From NCBI GenBank assembly GCA_012845835.1, contig JABAKD010000030.1, positions 10,205,805-10,269,804 on the forward strand: DNA of 64,000 nucleotides, given 5' to 3'. Positions 44,701-54,922 of this stretch are shown here, piece after piece; within the stretch, counting starts at the first letter, position 1, and each line of letters starts with the position of its first letter. The position numbers and the translations under genes are program-made. The DNA is from Undaria pinnatifida. Lineage: Eukaryota > Sar > Phaeophyceae > Laminariales > Alariaceae. The notes beneath the pieces were generated by a model that saw nothing but the letters and a program-made list of their open reading frames with translations, did not search any database and was not told the origin of the DNA.

Positions 44701-47700
44701 CATAGAACTCGAAGTTACAAATTGCAAAGTTCGTCCGGGAAGTACTACGCTTTCCCCTTAGTCACACCACCAGAGGAAGATGGAAGACCCGAAAAACCAT
44801 AAATGGAGTGTTTGGGTCAGATTTGGATTGGGTTTTCTTCCACGGGCATATTCAGACTTTCAAAACAGAATCGGTTTTCGAACTGCTTTCGAGGACCCAA
44901 ATCATAAAACTTTGCTTTTGAAGCGGGAATAAATTTCTAGCTAGGAATTTGAAAAGTACTAGAAGCAAAAACCAAAGGCTTCGATGGAAGACGTTGGCTG
45001 AGAAAGAAATCACACGTCAGGTCAGGTACCAAGTACGACGTAGCTGCTGCTGCTACTGCTGCTGTGCTGTTTCTGCATGTATGCTCTATACTCTACGGCA
45101 ATCATGCGTAGGGTGTCCAACGACGCCACCGGGGCGCACTGTTCGGTGCTCGCATGAGGCGTGCTGTGCGGTGTGCGTGCGTCGCCGAAGGACCCAAAGC
45201 ACGACTATATTCATTTTTTTTTTCGCTGACCGCCAGAGTGCTCTGCGGCAAAAGAAATGCACGCGAGGCTCGCACCGCTGCTTCTGCTGCTTCTGCGTCG
45301 TGTGTGCTCTGTGCTCTAGGGCAACCACGCGAAGGCTGTCCATCGACGCCACCGGATCGCGGTGTTGTGCTTGCTTGGGGGGTGCCCGAGTCACCGCAGG
45401 GCTCAACGCTATAGACTAGACTACACTACAGCAGTAGTACTTTATTTTCCCCTGACCGCTAAAGACTAGATAGAGTGTTGTCTTCACAGCAGTGCAGCAG
45501 AAAAAACATCGAAACAGGACACAGCACCCGCGTCAATATAATGATATGCTCCAGCCGTACGTGGTCGACAAAGCACGCAGCAGTGCCATCGATGTTGCAT
45601 GTGCACCCTGCCACCCCTCCGCCTCGAGGCTTTGCTGGCCGTCGCCGCGACCTAGCGTTGGCATGGCCTCGCCGCACGGGCCGTGCCTGTGCTGAGCTGT
45701 AGCTTGGTGTGGTGCAAACCATCTGCCAAGCGAGCCCGCTCGCTTCTGCTGCTGCTGCTGCTGCTGCTGCACGCTGTGTGACATACATACGTGTGACGTG
45801 CTGCTTGCTTGCTCACGCGAAGCTTTCATTCGCCCGGGGCAATCGCGGATTGTCTTGGCCAACAAGCATTATTGTTCGGTTCGAAACCCCAAAACCAAAC
45901 CCAATCCAAAAAATTGGGAAGATCTGGGCCAATTTGGGCCATTTTGGCATTTTGGGTCCGGTTTTTTGGGAAGTTAGTTATTTTTTGTGATCGGGGGAAT
46001 AGAAATAGGCCAAACCCAATCCGAATTTGAACAACGCAAACACACTAAATAACTCGAAGTTCGGCCGGGACCCGAAGCTGGGCACTTGGAGCAGTTGTTG
46101 TTTTCTCACATTAACTCTTGTCAAAAATCTAGAGTCCGTGGTCACACAAAGGTGCTGGAGCCTTAGGAAGATCCGAAAAACCAAGTGAAATCAAAAGTCG
46201 TCAGGGAAATACTACTCTTTCCCGCCTAAAAACGCACGATACGGAAAAAGGCGCACATTGTACAAGTGAAAAGGTCAAATGTGCAAACTTGACTCACATG
46301 GCCGCGGGTATCCACTCAACTACAGCATAGAGTTCCCCCGTCCCCACAACTAACCAACTCGCGGCTACAAACTACAGCGGTTGGGCTGCCTGCACCGTAC
46401 GAACCGCGCGGTAATCGTGAGTATAGACGAACGCGCCTGCTGTCTGGAGTGCTGTCAGAGTGACGACCCGCGGGCATGCAGTGAAACAAGAGCAATGGAA
46501 CCAAAAACCACAGTACAGATATCAATCATCGCCCCTCCTTCCCGAGTTATTTGACAGGTTGCAGCGCAGCTACGACGCCCGTGCCTGAAAATTGAAAATC
46601 GCGGCGGGTCGTTCCCCGTGAAGGGTATACAACTCTTCTACAAACTCTACAAAAATCAGTGACGTAAGTAACATGTTGTACTACTGCCTCGTAAAAATAA
46701 CCCTTGAAAAAACGACGGTCGCTGCTCTCATGATGATGATGTGCGTGCCGGTCGTGGGTCTCCGTGTGCCATCCTTCTGCTGTGGTTCTCCGTGGCCGCC
46801 TCATCGCCTTAGCTCACTCGGCCAGCTCCTTCGCACTTGCTCTCGTTCACACTCAATTCCAGCCGGTTCCCCTTCTCCCCCGTCCAAAAAAACAAAATGC
46901 TCCACGCAGTTTGCGGTGCTGATCTGAAAAACAAAATTCTCGTTCAGGGAGAGTTCAATCCGTCTCTTCCCCGCCCGTCGACGGCCAGTCGCCCTCCTCC
47001 TTCGTCGTCGAATCCAGCCTCCTGCCGGCGCAGTCCCCTCCACGCAAACCGATACTGCGCCGTAGCGTGGCTCGTGGTGGCGCCTGCCTCCGCGCACGAA
47101 CATCCCGATTAAGCATTGCTGCTCCGCCGCTGCTGCCTAAAAAGACGCGCGAATCGTAGGTGACCATGCCATACGCACCACGTACGACCCAACTCTACCG
47201 CCACGCCTAAGCCTCGCGGCCACACGCAGCAGCAAGAAGGTATCACTCCTTGAGGGTGAGTCCGGCCTTACACCCGCCAGAAAGACCCCCCCACTCTCGC
47301 TACAAGCCTGCTGGGGCATGCTTCGCAGCATGCCCTACCGAGGCGGCAAGGGGGAACGAAGTAGTAGTATCGTGCGCGGACCACAATAAATGAGCGACGG
47401 TAACCAACGAAATGGAATGCTGTAGTTTCAGCGAAAATGTCGCCGTCGAAAGTTTTTTTTTTCAATGCGATACATGCACATTAAGCGGCTCTAGCCTTGA
47501 CCAAATCGCGAGAGTTGGATCTAGGATAAAGTGTAGAAAATGGGGCGTGTTTTATTTGCGATGTTGATGTAGTCGATGCTGTTCCAAATGACACTTTTTT
47601 TTCTGCCGATTTTTTTTCGGACAACAAGTAGTGGTAAATTCAGACGAGGATTGGGTGTCATTTTTTTTTTTTTCTTCATTCCATTCGTTATCCTTGCACT

Positions 47701-50700
47701 ACTCTCGCGCTCCCTCCCAGTAGTAACTCAGATCCGGGGTCACATAGCGAGCCCTCCTTCCCCCCCCCCCCCCCACCCACTGCGGTACGCGCGTTCGTTT
47801 TTATTGCGAGAGGACTTCAGCATTTTCTTCCCTCGTCGACTCGCGTCGATTTTGTGGGCCTTGGAATAGTGAGGTTTACGGTTAGGGTGTAGGGGTTTCT
47901 ATTTTCTTGGATTTTTTTTTTCGATTTTTCTTGTCGTCATTCTGATATTGTTGTAGTTGTGAATCCACTTCGTCGTATGGTTCCCCGGTTCCACCTCCTT
48001 TGTTTGATGTGTATCTGATGATCAGACGGCCCTGTCGGTGGGAGCGGCACTGTCCCCGACCAGCCTCGGATTCACCGCGCAGCTGCTCGGGGAGGTTGGA
48101 GAGCTGGCGACGCCGATTGGCCAGCTCATCTGCACGGCTGCAGTGATAGACGACGTGCTGTCCCTCCTCCTGCTTGCCGAGGTGCAGGCGCTCGGATATG
48201 AAGACCCCAAGGTACGATTGCAAGAGGTATTACTGTAGTATCTCCTTCAGACGCGGTCGTTGAGGGGGCAGGTCCTCCAGCGGACGGAAATAAACAAGCC
48301 TGTGGTGGCTAGGCTCTAGGCATATCCACGAGAGGTTTCTAACTGATGCGTGACACGCTGGCATGCAGGTTCATGCTTGAACCGTAACATGTAACCGTAG
48401 AGACCAAAGGAGCTGCACCGATCGTGGATGCAAAAAAATTAACTCTGTCTCTCTGTCTTTCTGTGTCGTCGAGCTGGGCCCATTTGAAGAGCCGGGAGCT
48501 AGACGATGTCGGCCCCGGGCTCAAGCTAGTACAGGGGTATAGGTGTGGATGTGTCTCTTGTGTGAGAATCGCGAGATACTGTGAGCCTTTTTCTTCGTTG
48601 TGTGGGTTTCGTAGTTGAAACGCTTCGACAAAATCTCCAAACCACGGGCTAAGTCTACGGTGAAGCCGTGAAGTGTTGCGAGATAGTTGAACATCGCCTT
48701 TCAAAGCGTCCTGGCGCCTGGCTTTGTCAAAGAATGCAGCCTAAGTGTTTGATAACTACAAGTGAATAGAAACTCGTTGTACAGCTGCTGCTGTAGCACA
48801 CATCTCTTACCATGTCCTTTTTTCCACGTACTGTCACCACATCAGATCTATGCAATATGAACACGTGCCGAATACCACAAAGTCGCCCCACCGTTGTGCC
48901 CACGTTGTGGGATGGCCACCCTTTACTCGCCAGCCGCCTTGCTTCTTGAAGGGGTAGGTCGGCTGGTGCTGGCACCCTGTCGCGACAGGCGTTCGCCGTA
49001 GCCTCCTGAGTTACGCACAACCTAGTTGAAGGTGAAATGCGGGTGCCCGAAGCTGCCACGTCGGCCGCCTAGACGTCGCCTGAAACTCGCAAAAATTCGA
49101 AACCGGAGGTACCGAGGTTAGGGTCAAGTATGCTACAATAGTTTTGTATTCCAACACCAATCCAGAACATGTCAAGTATGGCCCTGTAAGCGATAGAGCG
49201 GAACTTGTGGCATTGCTTTCGAATACCTTTATTTTCCGCTTTTTTTTCAGTTTTACCGTTTACAAGTATTTTCTATGTGTAAAAATTTTTTTAACGAAGA
49301 TGTCCGTGATCCCCCCGCTCTCCGCCCGCCCTTCGCATGGGCCCCTGAAAACCGTTTCGTCTCTTCTACGGCTTCGGCATCCCCTCCCCCTCTTGCAGTG
49401 GTATTCCTACGCGGTGCCAGTGTTTGGCTCCATCGGGTCCGTGTTGTTGGGCGTCCTGGCGACGGTTTTCATCAGCTCCAAAACCAACCAGATGCACGCA
49501 TGGCTCACGTCGCTCAACGATTCCTCCCGCCGCTCTTCCTCCTCCTCATACTCCTCGTCGCCGAGACGAGAACGCGTCCCATCGGCCGTGGCAACGTCGC
49601 CCGACAAGATCAGCAACATGCAAGCCGACCACGCCAAGCCTAACTCCGGCGACGGCGCTGCTGACGCTGGTCAGGTTGGGGTGGGCACGGAGATAGCCAC
49701 GCTCGAGCTCGCTAACGTTAATGCAGCAGGAGGAGGAGAAGGAGGAGGGGGAGGGGAAGGGGAAGGGGCGGTAGGGGAGGGATCGAAAGACAGGTTATCC
49801 AAAGGCGTTGGCGGCGATAGTGACGGCGGTGGCGGCCCCGATGGGTGGGTGGGAACAGGAGACCGCGTTCTGCTGGCGATGGCGCTGGCGCTGTCGCTGC
49901 TGTTCGCCTACCTTTCGTCGGCAATAGGATCGTCTGACTTGCTCGGGTGTTTCTTCGGTGGCGTCGCTTTCTCGGGGGTGCCTGGCGTTGGCAGGGTGTG
50001 GGAACGACAGGTGCGGCGGTTTCGCGGATCCTCTTCTTATCCTGCAACTAGTCGTATATGCCGTTCCTCAGCAGCTTCACGCAGGCTGCCTTGGCCTCTT
50101 GATTTCGTGAGCTCGTGAGCCAGGGTCTCGGTGGGGGGGGGGGGGGGGGGAGGTATCTACTTTTTTCTGGGGTTCCTCGTATGAGGAGCTCTAACTCTCG
50201 CCCGAAACGCGTTTCCGTTTCTTTTTCCCTTTCCCCTTTCTCCGGTTTACATTTTTCTTTTTGTCACCCTTTCCGCGCCCTCCTGTTAATATTCTCCGCA
50301 GATGAAACCGTTCTCTCAGTGGGGGCTGAGGCTCTTCTTTGCGGCCACGGTAGCCTTCAGTGTGCCCTCCGTCTATCAGGACGGCGGATTACTCCGCGTA
50401 GGTCCCTTCTGGAAAGGACTCGTCCTCACCGTCGCCGCCATAGGGGGGAAGCTAGCAGTGGGAGTCTTCGCGGTTCCACCACTTACGCTCTCAAGTTTTC
50501 TAAAGCTTGGCTGGGCGATGAACGGGAGGGGAGAGTTCTCGTTCCTGATCGCAGAGGAGGCGAGCGACGAGGGGGTGCTATCGGCGGAGGACTACTCGGC
50601 GGTGGTGTGGGCGCTGCTCCTCAGCTGCCTCGCCACCCCCATTGCCTTCAGGAGGGTCCTGGCCAACGATCGCCGGGCGGAAAAGGAGGTAGCCGCCACC

Positions 50701-50802
50701 CGGGCAGAGCTTGTCGCTGTTGAAGGGGTGGCCGCCACCCGGGCAGAGCTTGCTGCTGTTGATATTGATGGCGCTCCCGGGCATCATGGTATGTACTTGT
50801 AA
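38937..50802 (+). CDS. CPA2-family Na+(K+)/H+ antiporter, four exons, complete
   Basis: Exons 38937-39278, 48026-48211, 49399-50010 and 50302-50802; all junctions phase 0, all GT..AG. The product is 546 residues with about 12-13 membrane segments, exchanging Na+ or K+ for H+ across a membrane. Exon 1 gives segments 1-4 (including SPIIGQIAAGLIVGPAL). Exon 2 gives GAALSPTSLGFTAQLL and the ion-binding segment with VIDDV, the Asp-Asp pair at 156-157 being the carboxylates typical of electrogenic CPA2 antiporters. Exon 3 holds a membrane segment, a Ser-rich then Gly/Glu-rich loop of about 110 residues, and two more segments. Exon 4 holds the last segments, with GWAMNGRGEF in the conserved RGEF region. 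The start ATG has a GCCATGG context, and the pseudogene uses the same start. Intron 1 (8.7 kb) is packed with repeats. Substrate and membrane (plasma, plastid or endosomal) cannot be told from sequence. Confidence 0.92.
39994..40178 (+). mobile_element. Poly(A) retroposon with 12-bp target-site duplication
   Basis: Second long copy of the family at 8652-8868. It is flanked by ACTATTGAGGCT at 39982-39993 and 40179-40190 and ends in about 19 A. It lies in antiporter intron 1, beside the tRNA-like cluster. Confidence 0.92.
40187..41063 (+). repeat. Cluster of five tRNA-like units
   Basis: Units at about 40187-40230 (3' half only), 40263-40340, 40414-40480, 40811-40881 and 40971-41049. Full ones read GTGGTCTAGTAGATA (D-arm and A-box), a TTATAA loop, and GGTTCGAATCC (T-arm and B-box). 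In the 40811 unit TGACA pairs with TGTCA as an acceptor stem, and GGTC with GACT as a D stem. The anticodon stem is mismatched in all, so these are probably not functional tRNAs. Each is followed by a shared tail (A-rich, then ATGATCCTCTTG and ATCGATAT), which marks a short tRNA-derived repeat rather than simple gene duplicates. Confidence 0.75.
40530..40745. repeat. Inverted pair of 90-bp modules
   Basis: A reversed module at 40530-40622 and a diverged forward module at 40674-40745 (CAGCTGTGAGTACGACCG, GCAAGCTGCGTGG) flank a short AT-rich loop, forming a foldback in antiporter intron 1. Confidence 0.75.
41246..41345 (-). repeat. Diverged 90-bp module
   Basis: Reversed copy with CTCACAGCTGGAGTGTATTT at one end and CATAGCTTGCAAAG inside; the other end has drifted. 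Confidence 0.65.
41370..41965 (-). repeat. Foldback-family long arm with extended homopolymers
   Basis: Minus-strand copy of the arm at 9950-10380: a 90-bp module (41872-41965), GGGGAGTCGCCGACCTATAT, CAGCTGTCAGATTTTGTCCC, and two poly(C)-rich blocks. A T run of over 30 bases (41700-41734) is inserted between blocks. Confidence 0.75.
42383..42610 (+). repeat. 90-bp module and downstream foldback segment
   Basis: A full forward module followed by GGTCGGCGACTCCCCTTGCA, the TATCAGGGTCAACAGGGTGAT block and CTGAGGGGGACAAATC, as at 9953-10160. Confidence 0.85.
42727..44180 (-). mobile_element. 1.2-kb AAC-ended retroposon, copy A, with internal inversion
   Basis: Direct repeat of 46093-47362. On the minus strand it runs from CCTCGGTAAGGCATGC near 44170 to (AAC)n at 42727. 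Relative to copy B it contains an extra inverted copy of its own last ~195 bp (42957-43152), which makes 42727-43152 a foldback. Open frames differ between copies, so no protein is supported. The last ~45 bases (GTGACCACGGACT...GAGTTAATGTGAG then AAC) match the AAC-tailed family at 12122-12551. Confidence 0.8.
44199..44608 (-). mobile_element. tRNA-headed SINE, copy 2
   Basis: Same ends and length as 20584-20993. On the minus strand the head has TGGCGTATCAGG as an A-box and GAGTTCGAATCC as a B-box. It lies immediately beside the 1.2-kb retroposon copy A. Confidence 0.82.
44617..44765 (-). repeat. AAC-ended retroposon, 3' fragment
   Basis: Contains the GTGGTCACACAAAGGTGCTGG and GGAAGTACTACGCTTTCCCC blocks of the family at 46093-47362, but little else. 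Confidence 0.7.
45045..45480. repeat. Diverged tandem duplication of ~235 bp
   Basis: Two units each carry (CTG)n, a TGCTCTNNNCTCTA..GGCAA block, GACGCCACCGG, and a T-rich CTGACCGC end. No gene is seen between 44766 and 46092; a (CTG)n run lies at 45746-45771. Confidence 0.6.
46093..47362 (-). mobile_element. 1.2-kb AAC-ended retroposon, copy B, uninterrupted
   Basis: Cleaner copy of 42727-44180: on the minus strand from CCTCGGTAGGGCATGC at about 47340 to GTGAGAAAACAACAAC at 46093. Long blocks such as CTACAAACTACAGCGGTTGG and GACGACCCGCGGGCATGCAG are shared. It shows the ancestral junction (ATCCACTCAACTACAGCATA) that is split in copy A. Confidence 0.82.
47662..47852 (-). repeat. Dispersed repeat, inverted partner of 13290-13475
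   Basis: Reverse complement shares the GACTCGCGTCGA, CAGATCCGGGGTCACATAGC and CGCTCCCTCCCAGTAGTAAC blocks with 13290-13475. It lies in antiporter intron 1, just before exon 2. Confidence 0.75.
48212..49398. other. Antiporter intron 2
   Basis: 1.19 kb with no second gene supported. A minus-strand frame at 48339-48704 is open for 121 codons but not recognised. At 48380-48398 ACCGTAACATGTAACCGTA resembles the inner end of the Copia-type LTR over about 19 bases; too short to call. Confidence 0.5.
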
Positions 50803-53398
50803 TACCATTAGCAATAGGGCGTATGGCTTTTTTAAAGTAACCGCTAAGTTCGTCCGTGGCCTGCCCGTACTCTTGTGTATGCCACTGTACCATGTACTAG
50901 GTAGGAATGATAGTTCCATGCATTCGGAATTAGGTACATGGTGTAACGGGGGCTTGTCCCCTTGTACTAGCCTTGTACTATCCTTGTACTAGCCTTGTAC
51001 TAGCCTTGTACTATCTTGATCCCGTCTTTTTCCTCGTTTCTAGGAAGTATTGTTTAAGTGTTGGTTATATAGAACTACCCACTGAGCTACTCAAGTCACG
51101 TGACTCGCACAGCACTACCCACTGAGCGACTCAGTCACGTGACTCAGAAGCTCAGTGGGTGGTACCATATAACAAACAAATTATGTGCTTTCGAGCTCGT
51201 TGGTTGAATCTCGCCGACTTCGCAGCAGGGATCTCCGGGGCTCTCCTCTCGGCCCGGGACAAGTGTCTAGGAATACATCAACCTTCAAGGCTTTTTTTCC
51301 CCGGTGGTACCAGCATTCGAACCCGCGCACACCAGGCCCAGAAGCGAGCAGTCTATCGACTAGACCACTTAGTCACGTGACTCAGTAGCTCAGTGGGTAG
51401 TGCTATATAACCAACGGTAATCACGATGGGAGCGCCCTGCAACGTGGGGTGAACCCTTCGAAATGCCCCTTTTTATGGACTATTTGAATTTCATTCGGTT
51501 ATGGCGTGCAAGGTTGGTTTGTATGCCTAACGTGTACAAGACTGTTCGTCCTGTGCCACAAGACTACTCGTCTTGTGCCAGATTTTGTTTTACAGCTGTA
51601 TCCTATACATACCATGGTGCCCGGGAGAAGCATCACCAACACCAGCACCCCCTGCTTGGCTGGCATTGTTACAGTGCTGACTGTAGTATTTTCCAACAGA
51701 TTATACCAAAATATTGTGGCTCCTAGTACAGTATGAGTTATTCATACATTGCGTGCTGGCGTTACCCATTGGTGTAGTGCAGTGTGTTGCAGTGTCGTAC
51801 TCTGCCTCTGTCGAAATTCATGCGGTGTTTTGCAGGTTAAGTCGTACGAGTGGCTGGGGGACGGTGGGGATAGAGGCGGTGATGGCGTCAGCGGGAGGAG
51901 AGATGAGGAAGAGGAGGAAGAGGAGGAGGGGGGGAGATATGATGATGAAGAGGAGGAAGAGGAGGCGGAAGAGGAGGAAGAGGAGGAGGGGGGGAGATAT
52001 GCCCAAGATGCGTGCTCGACTCGCGACGGAGTCGATGACAGGCAGCAAAACCGTTACATGTCAACGGCGTTTGTTCGATGCCTTTGTGTGCAAGCGATAT
52101 TGCGGTGTTAGCATCAACACAATACTTTACGTGCCTGGTAAACCGATAGCGCTGTTTTTCCTCCGTTACTCGCGTTCCCCCCTTTACGTGACAATGTGTA
52201 ATTGATGTTCATTGAGAGGACGAATGGCTTTTACAGTGTTTCAAAGTTGTCTAAAACGACTCCATGGTCATTTTTGCTGTGCTAGTTCGAGCATGAAGTG
52301 TTCGGTCTAGCCTGCGTTGTATTTCGTGCGCCCCCCCCCCCTCGCAGTGGCTGTGATGCTCTTTCACTGTGGCGGAGAGCGAGGACGTTTTTTTTACCGC
52401 TCCCGCTATTCTATTGCTCAGCAGCAAACATGGTCAAGAAGGGGGATTGGACTAGTACTTTTGTGCAGGCAATACTACTGCGGTTAAATTGTCCGTACGA
52501 CAATTAATAGTTTAGGCGTATTCGCTCTGTTGTCCTACGGGTTAGTGTTGTTTCCCCCCGTTGCCCGTGTTTCCCCCATTGGCGTGATACCGTATGATTG
52601 CAACTGGTATAGGGTACAGGCTTTACTTTACGTTCAGAGTACGAACCACATGTACTGATGTTTCAAATTTCTCTCCACGCTTTTTTTTTATAGCGTGTTT
52701 TGCATTAGGCAGTAATTGGTGTTTAGTCCAGCCTTATATTTTTACATACGTTTCGTATTAATTTTATGTGGTTCCCCCCGAGGCTGTGGCTTGCGTCCAC
52801 CACCGTCGCAGCGAGCGACGTGTACATTTTTGTTTTAATCTCCGCCTTATCTGTTAATTTGTTCGGCAGTAAGCATGGCCCAGAAGGGGTGTTGAGTCGA
52901 AACTTTAGCCATTGCTGTGGCGTAATAGATAGGCGTTGGCATTGGGTCGATGCTTGTGCCGATAGACAGTACTACTACCGTAGTAGACATGTTGCCGTAC
53001 CCGTACGTCACTTGTCGGTTGCACCGGGTAGGGCTTTTTCCGTTGGGCTCGCGTCGCGCCCTGTCTTGTCTGATAGCTGGTATATAGGTCCCCCTCCAAT
53101 TTGGTGGGCTCAATCCGTGTAGGGAGTGAGTGATTGTTCGTACTCTTAATAGGTACTTTGCTATAAAGCAGCTTTCAGTAGCCTGCTGAACGATAGGCAG
53201 TTTTCTACACGACAGCTGCCAGTAGTCTACTGAAGCGCTGAACGGCAATTCTCATTTTCGCCTGTAGCGTGCAGGTAGTAGCAGCACAAGGTGCTGCGAA
53301 CGGTGGTACGAGCAGTGCGGTTTTGCAACATTTTTTTCAAAGCCGAATTCGTGTGCCACGAAAATAGGAGGGTGTCGTTCGACACTCATCTTCCCAAC
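50803..53398. other. Stretch downstream of the antiporter gene
   Basis: No exon supported. It holds tandem CCTTGTACTAG-type units (50947-51013), an inverted-repeat element (51060-51415), a purine-rich GAGGAA minisatellite with an internal duplication (51895-52000), and two weakly similar blocks near 52350-52450 and 52800-52900. Confidence 0.5.
51060..51415. mobile_element. Inverted-repeat element with tRNA-like interior
   Basis: 356 bp bounded by about 42-bp inverted repeats, starting GTTGGTTATATAG and containing ACCCACTGAGCTACT and the palindrome GTCACGTGAC. A further inverted pair of GCTCAGTGGGT motifs lies just inside the left end. On the minus strand the interior reads GTGGTCTAGTCGATAGACTG and GCGGGTTCGAATGC, the same tRNA-like pattern as at 40187-41063, followed by an A run. 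No target duplication was identified. Confidence 0.75.
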
Positions 53399-54048
53399 AG
53401 GTTATGAGCCTCGGGAACCCAGATTGTTTTCGCTTACGGTGAAGCAGAATAATCGTCGATGCACTTACTTAATTAAAACCGCAAACCGGGTATGAGCCAA
53501 TACTGCATAACTTGACGACAATGTCAAGGCCAACGTACTTGTTGGTGACAGGTCGTGGCTAATTGACGAATTTAGCGCACTCGTCAATCTATTCCATCTG
53601 ATCGTCACGCTGTGTTGTTAGCGTAATTAGTTAGCCTACAGTGGCGGATCAACAGACGCTCGAAGTCGACAACAGCAAAGCAGACCTGGGTAACTCGGCG
53701 GAACGTCGACGTTGCGTGATGCCGATCGACGCTGTATGGCATCTCTAGTCATCCCACGGCTCCACGGTAGGGGTTGCAGTTGTTGAACTCAATGTTTGTG
53801 ACCGGTTGAACTCAAGTGCGGAACGATCTGTTGGCATGATAATTTCACGAGTACAAGGGTTGTTTTTTACTAGCGCAAAGAAATGTTGATCGGGCTGCGC
53901 GAACGAATGCCTTCGAAGTCGTGTTTCGGGCGAGAGATATTGAGCTAGCTCCTCATGGTAAGAGCTCAGAAAATTCTTAGAAACATCTGATGCACCCCTA
54001 GCGTGGGATGACTCTATATTGTAGGCCGAACACCGAGGCTCATAACCT
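53399..54048. mobile_element. 650-bp segment with perfect 16-bp inverted ends
   Basis: AGGTTATGAGCCTCGG at 53399-53414 is repeated inverted at 54033-54048. No target duplication is apparent. A 104-codon minus-strand frame (53745-54059) crosses the right end and is not recognised. It could be a non-autonomous DNA element. Confidence 0.4.
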
Positions 54049-54578
54049 GACGGACTCATGTTATTGGTCGATGCCGGCTACGACGTGAGCACGTGAGCAC
54101 CGTTCGTTGTTGATCTCATGTTTGACTTTGCCGCGCACGTAACATTCACGAGCACAAAAATCTCACGACAAGTCACCAACAACTGCAACTCTCGGAAAAG
54201 TCCTCGATTTGATTAATTTGACCTCAGTAGCGTTCCATCCTGCGGATCCCCTCTCCCTATAATACGTTGGCCTATTATACCTTGATTAGAGGGTCCATAT
54301 TTTGCTGTTTTAGACGATGAATCAGATGCGCCACTCTCGCAGCGGGCAGTACGAGTTCCGACGAGCGAAAGTGACGGCCCGCGTCGCGCTCTGAAACGTT
54401 GTATGTCACCCTCCCAAAAGCAGCAAGCCAAGAGTTTGGTTTTGTACAGATTTTTCCCACAAGCTTCCGCCAAACAGCATCTGGCAGGGCAAGCACCAAA
54501 TATATATGGGGGCATATATAACCGTTGGTTACTTCCCGTCCGTCTTCCGTCCCCCCCCCCCCCCCCCAGTACGGCAAA

Positions 54579-54922
54579 TGGTAAGGCACCCACGAGGCCG
54601 TTACATTGTAATACTCATTGCTGTCTCTGGAGTGGCCACACCAGAAAACGAAGTAAAACTCATTGGCGCATTGGCGCTGTCATCCATAAGCAAGAAAGTA
54701 GACACAAGGTGCCGAAGTCCGTCTTACGAGCGGTTCTTGGAAGGATGCAGTTCACCCTTCATGCGACTCGTCGAACACCTCACGGCGCTTCGCATTTGGT
54801 GCAAGAAATGGCTGCCTGGTTGGTGAAAACCCGACGTGCTCCATCCCGGCATTGTAGGGATGCAAGGGTCTATGGTTATACGAGTACGGCCATGCACAAA
54901 CTGAGTACCCCCCCCCCCCCCC
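54579..54922 (+). mobile_element. Poly(C)-ended repeat family, copy 2
   Basis: 5'-shortened copy of 36146-36680, ending ACAAACTGAGTAC and about 16 C. Another C run precedes it at 54551-54567. Confidence 0.8.

Noticed and set aside
48380-48398. Solo LTR remnant of the Copia-type element
   Set aside because: Similarity limited to about 19 bases that are internally repetitive.
51500-51700. Inverted duplicate of the antiporter 3' end
   Set aside because: The reverse strand shares only a short CTCCCGGGCA..ATGGTATGTA patch of about 40 bases with 50770-50800; flanks do not align.
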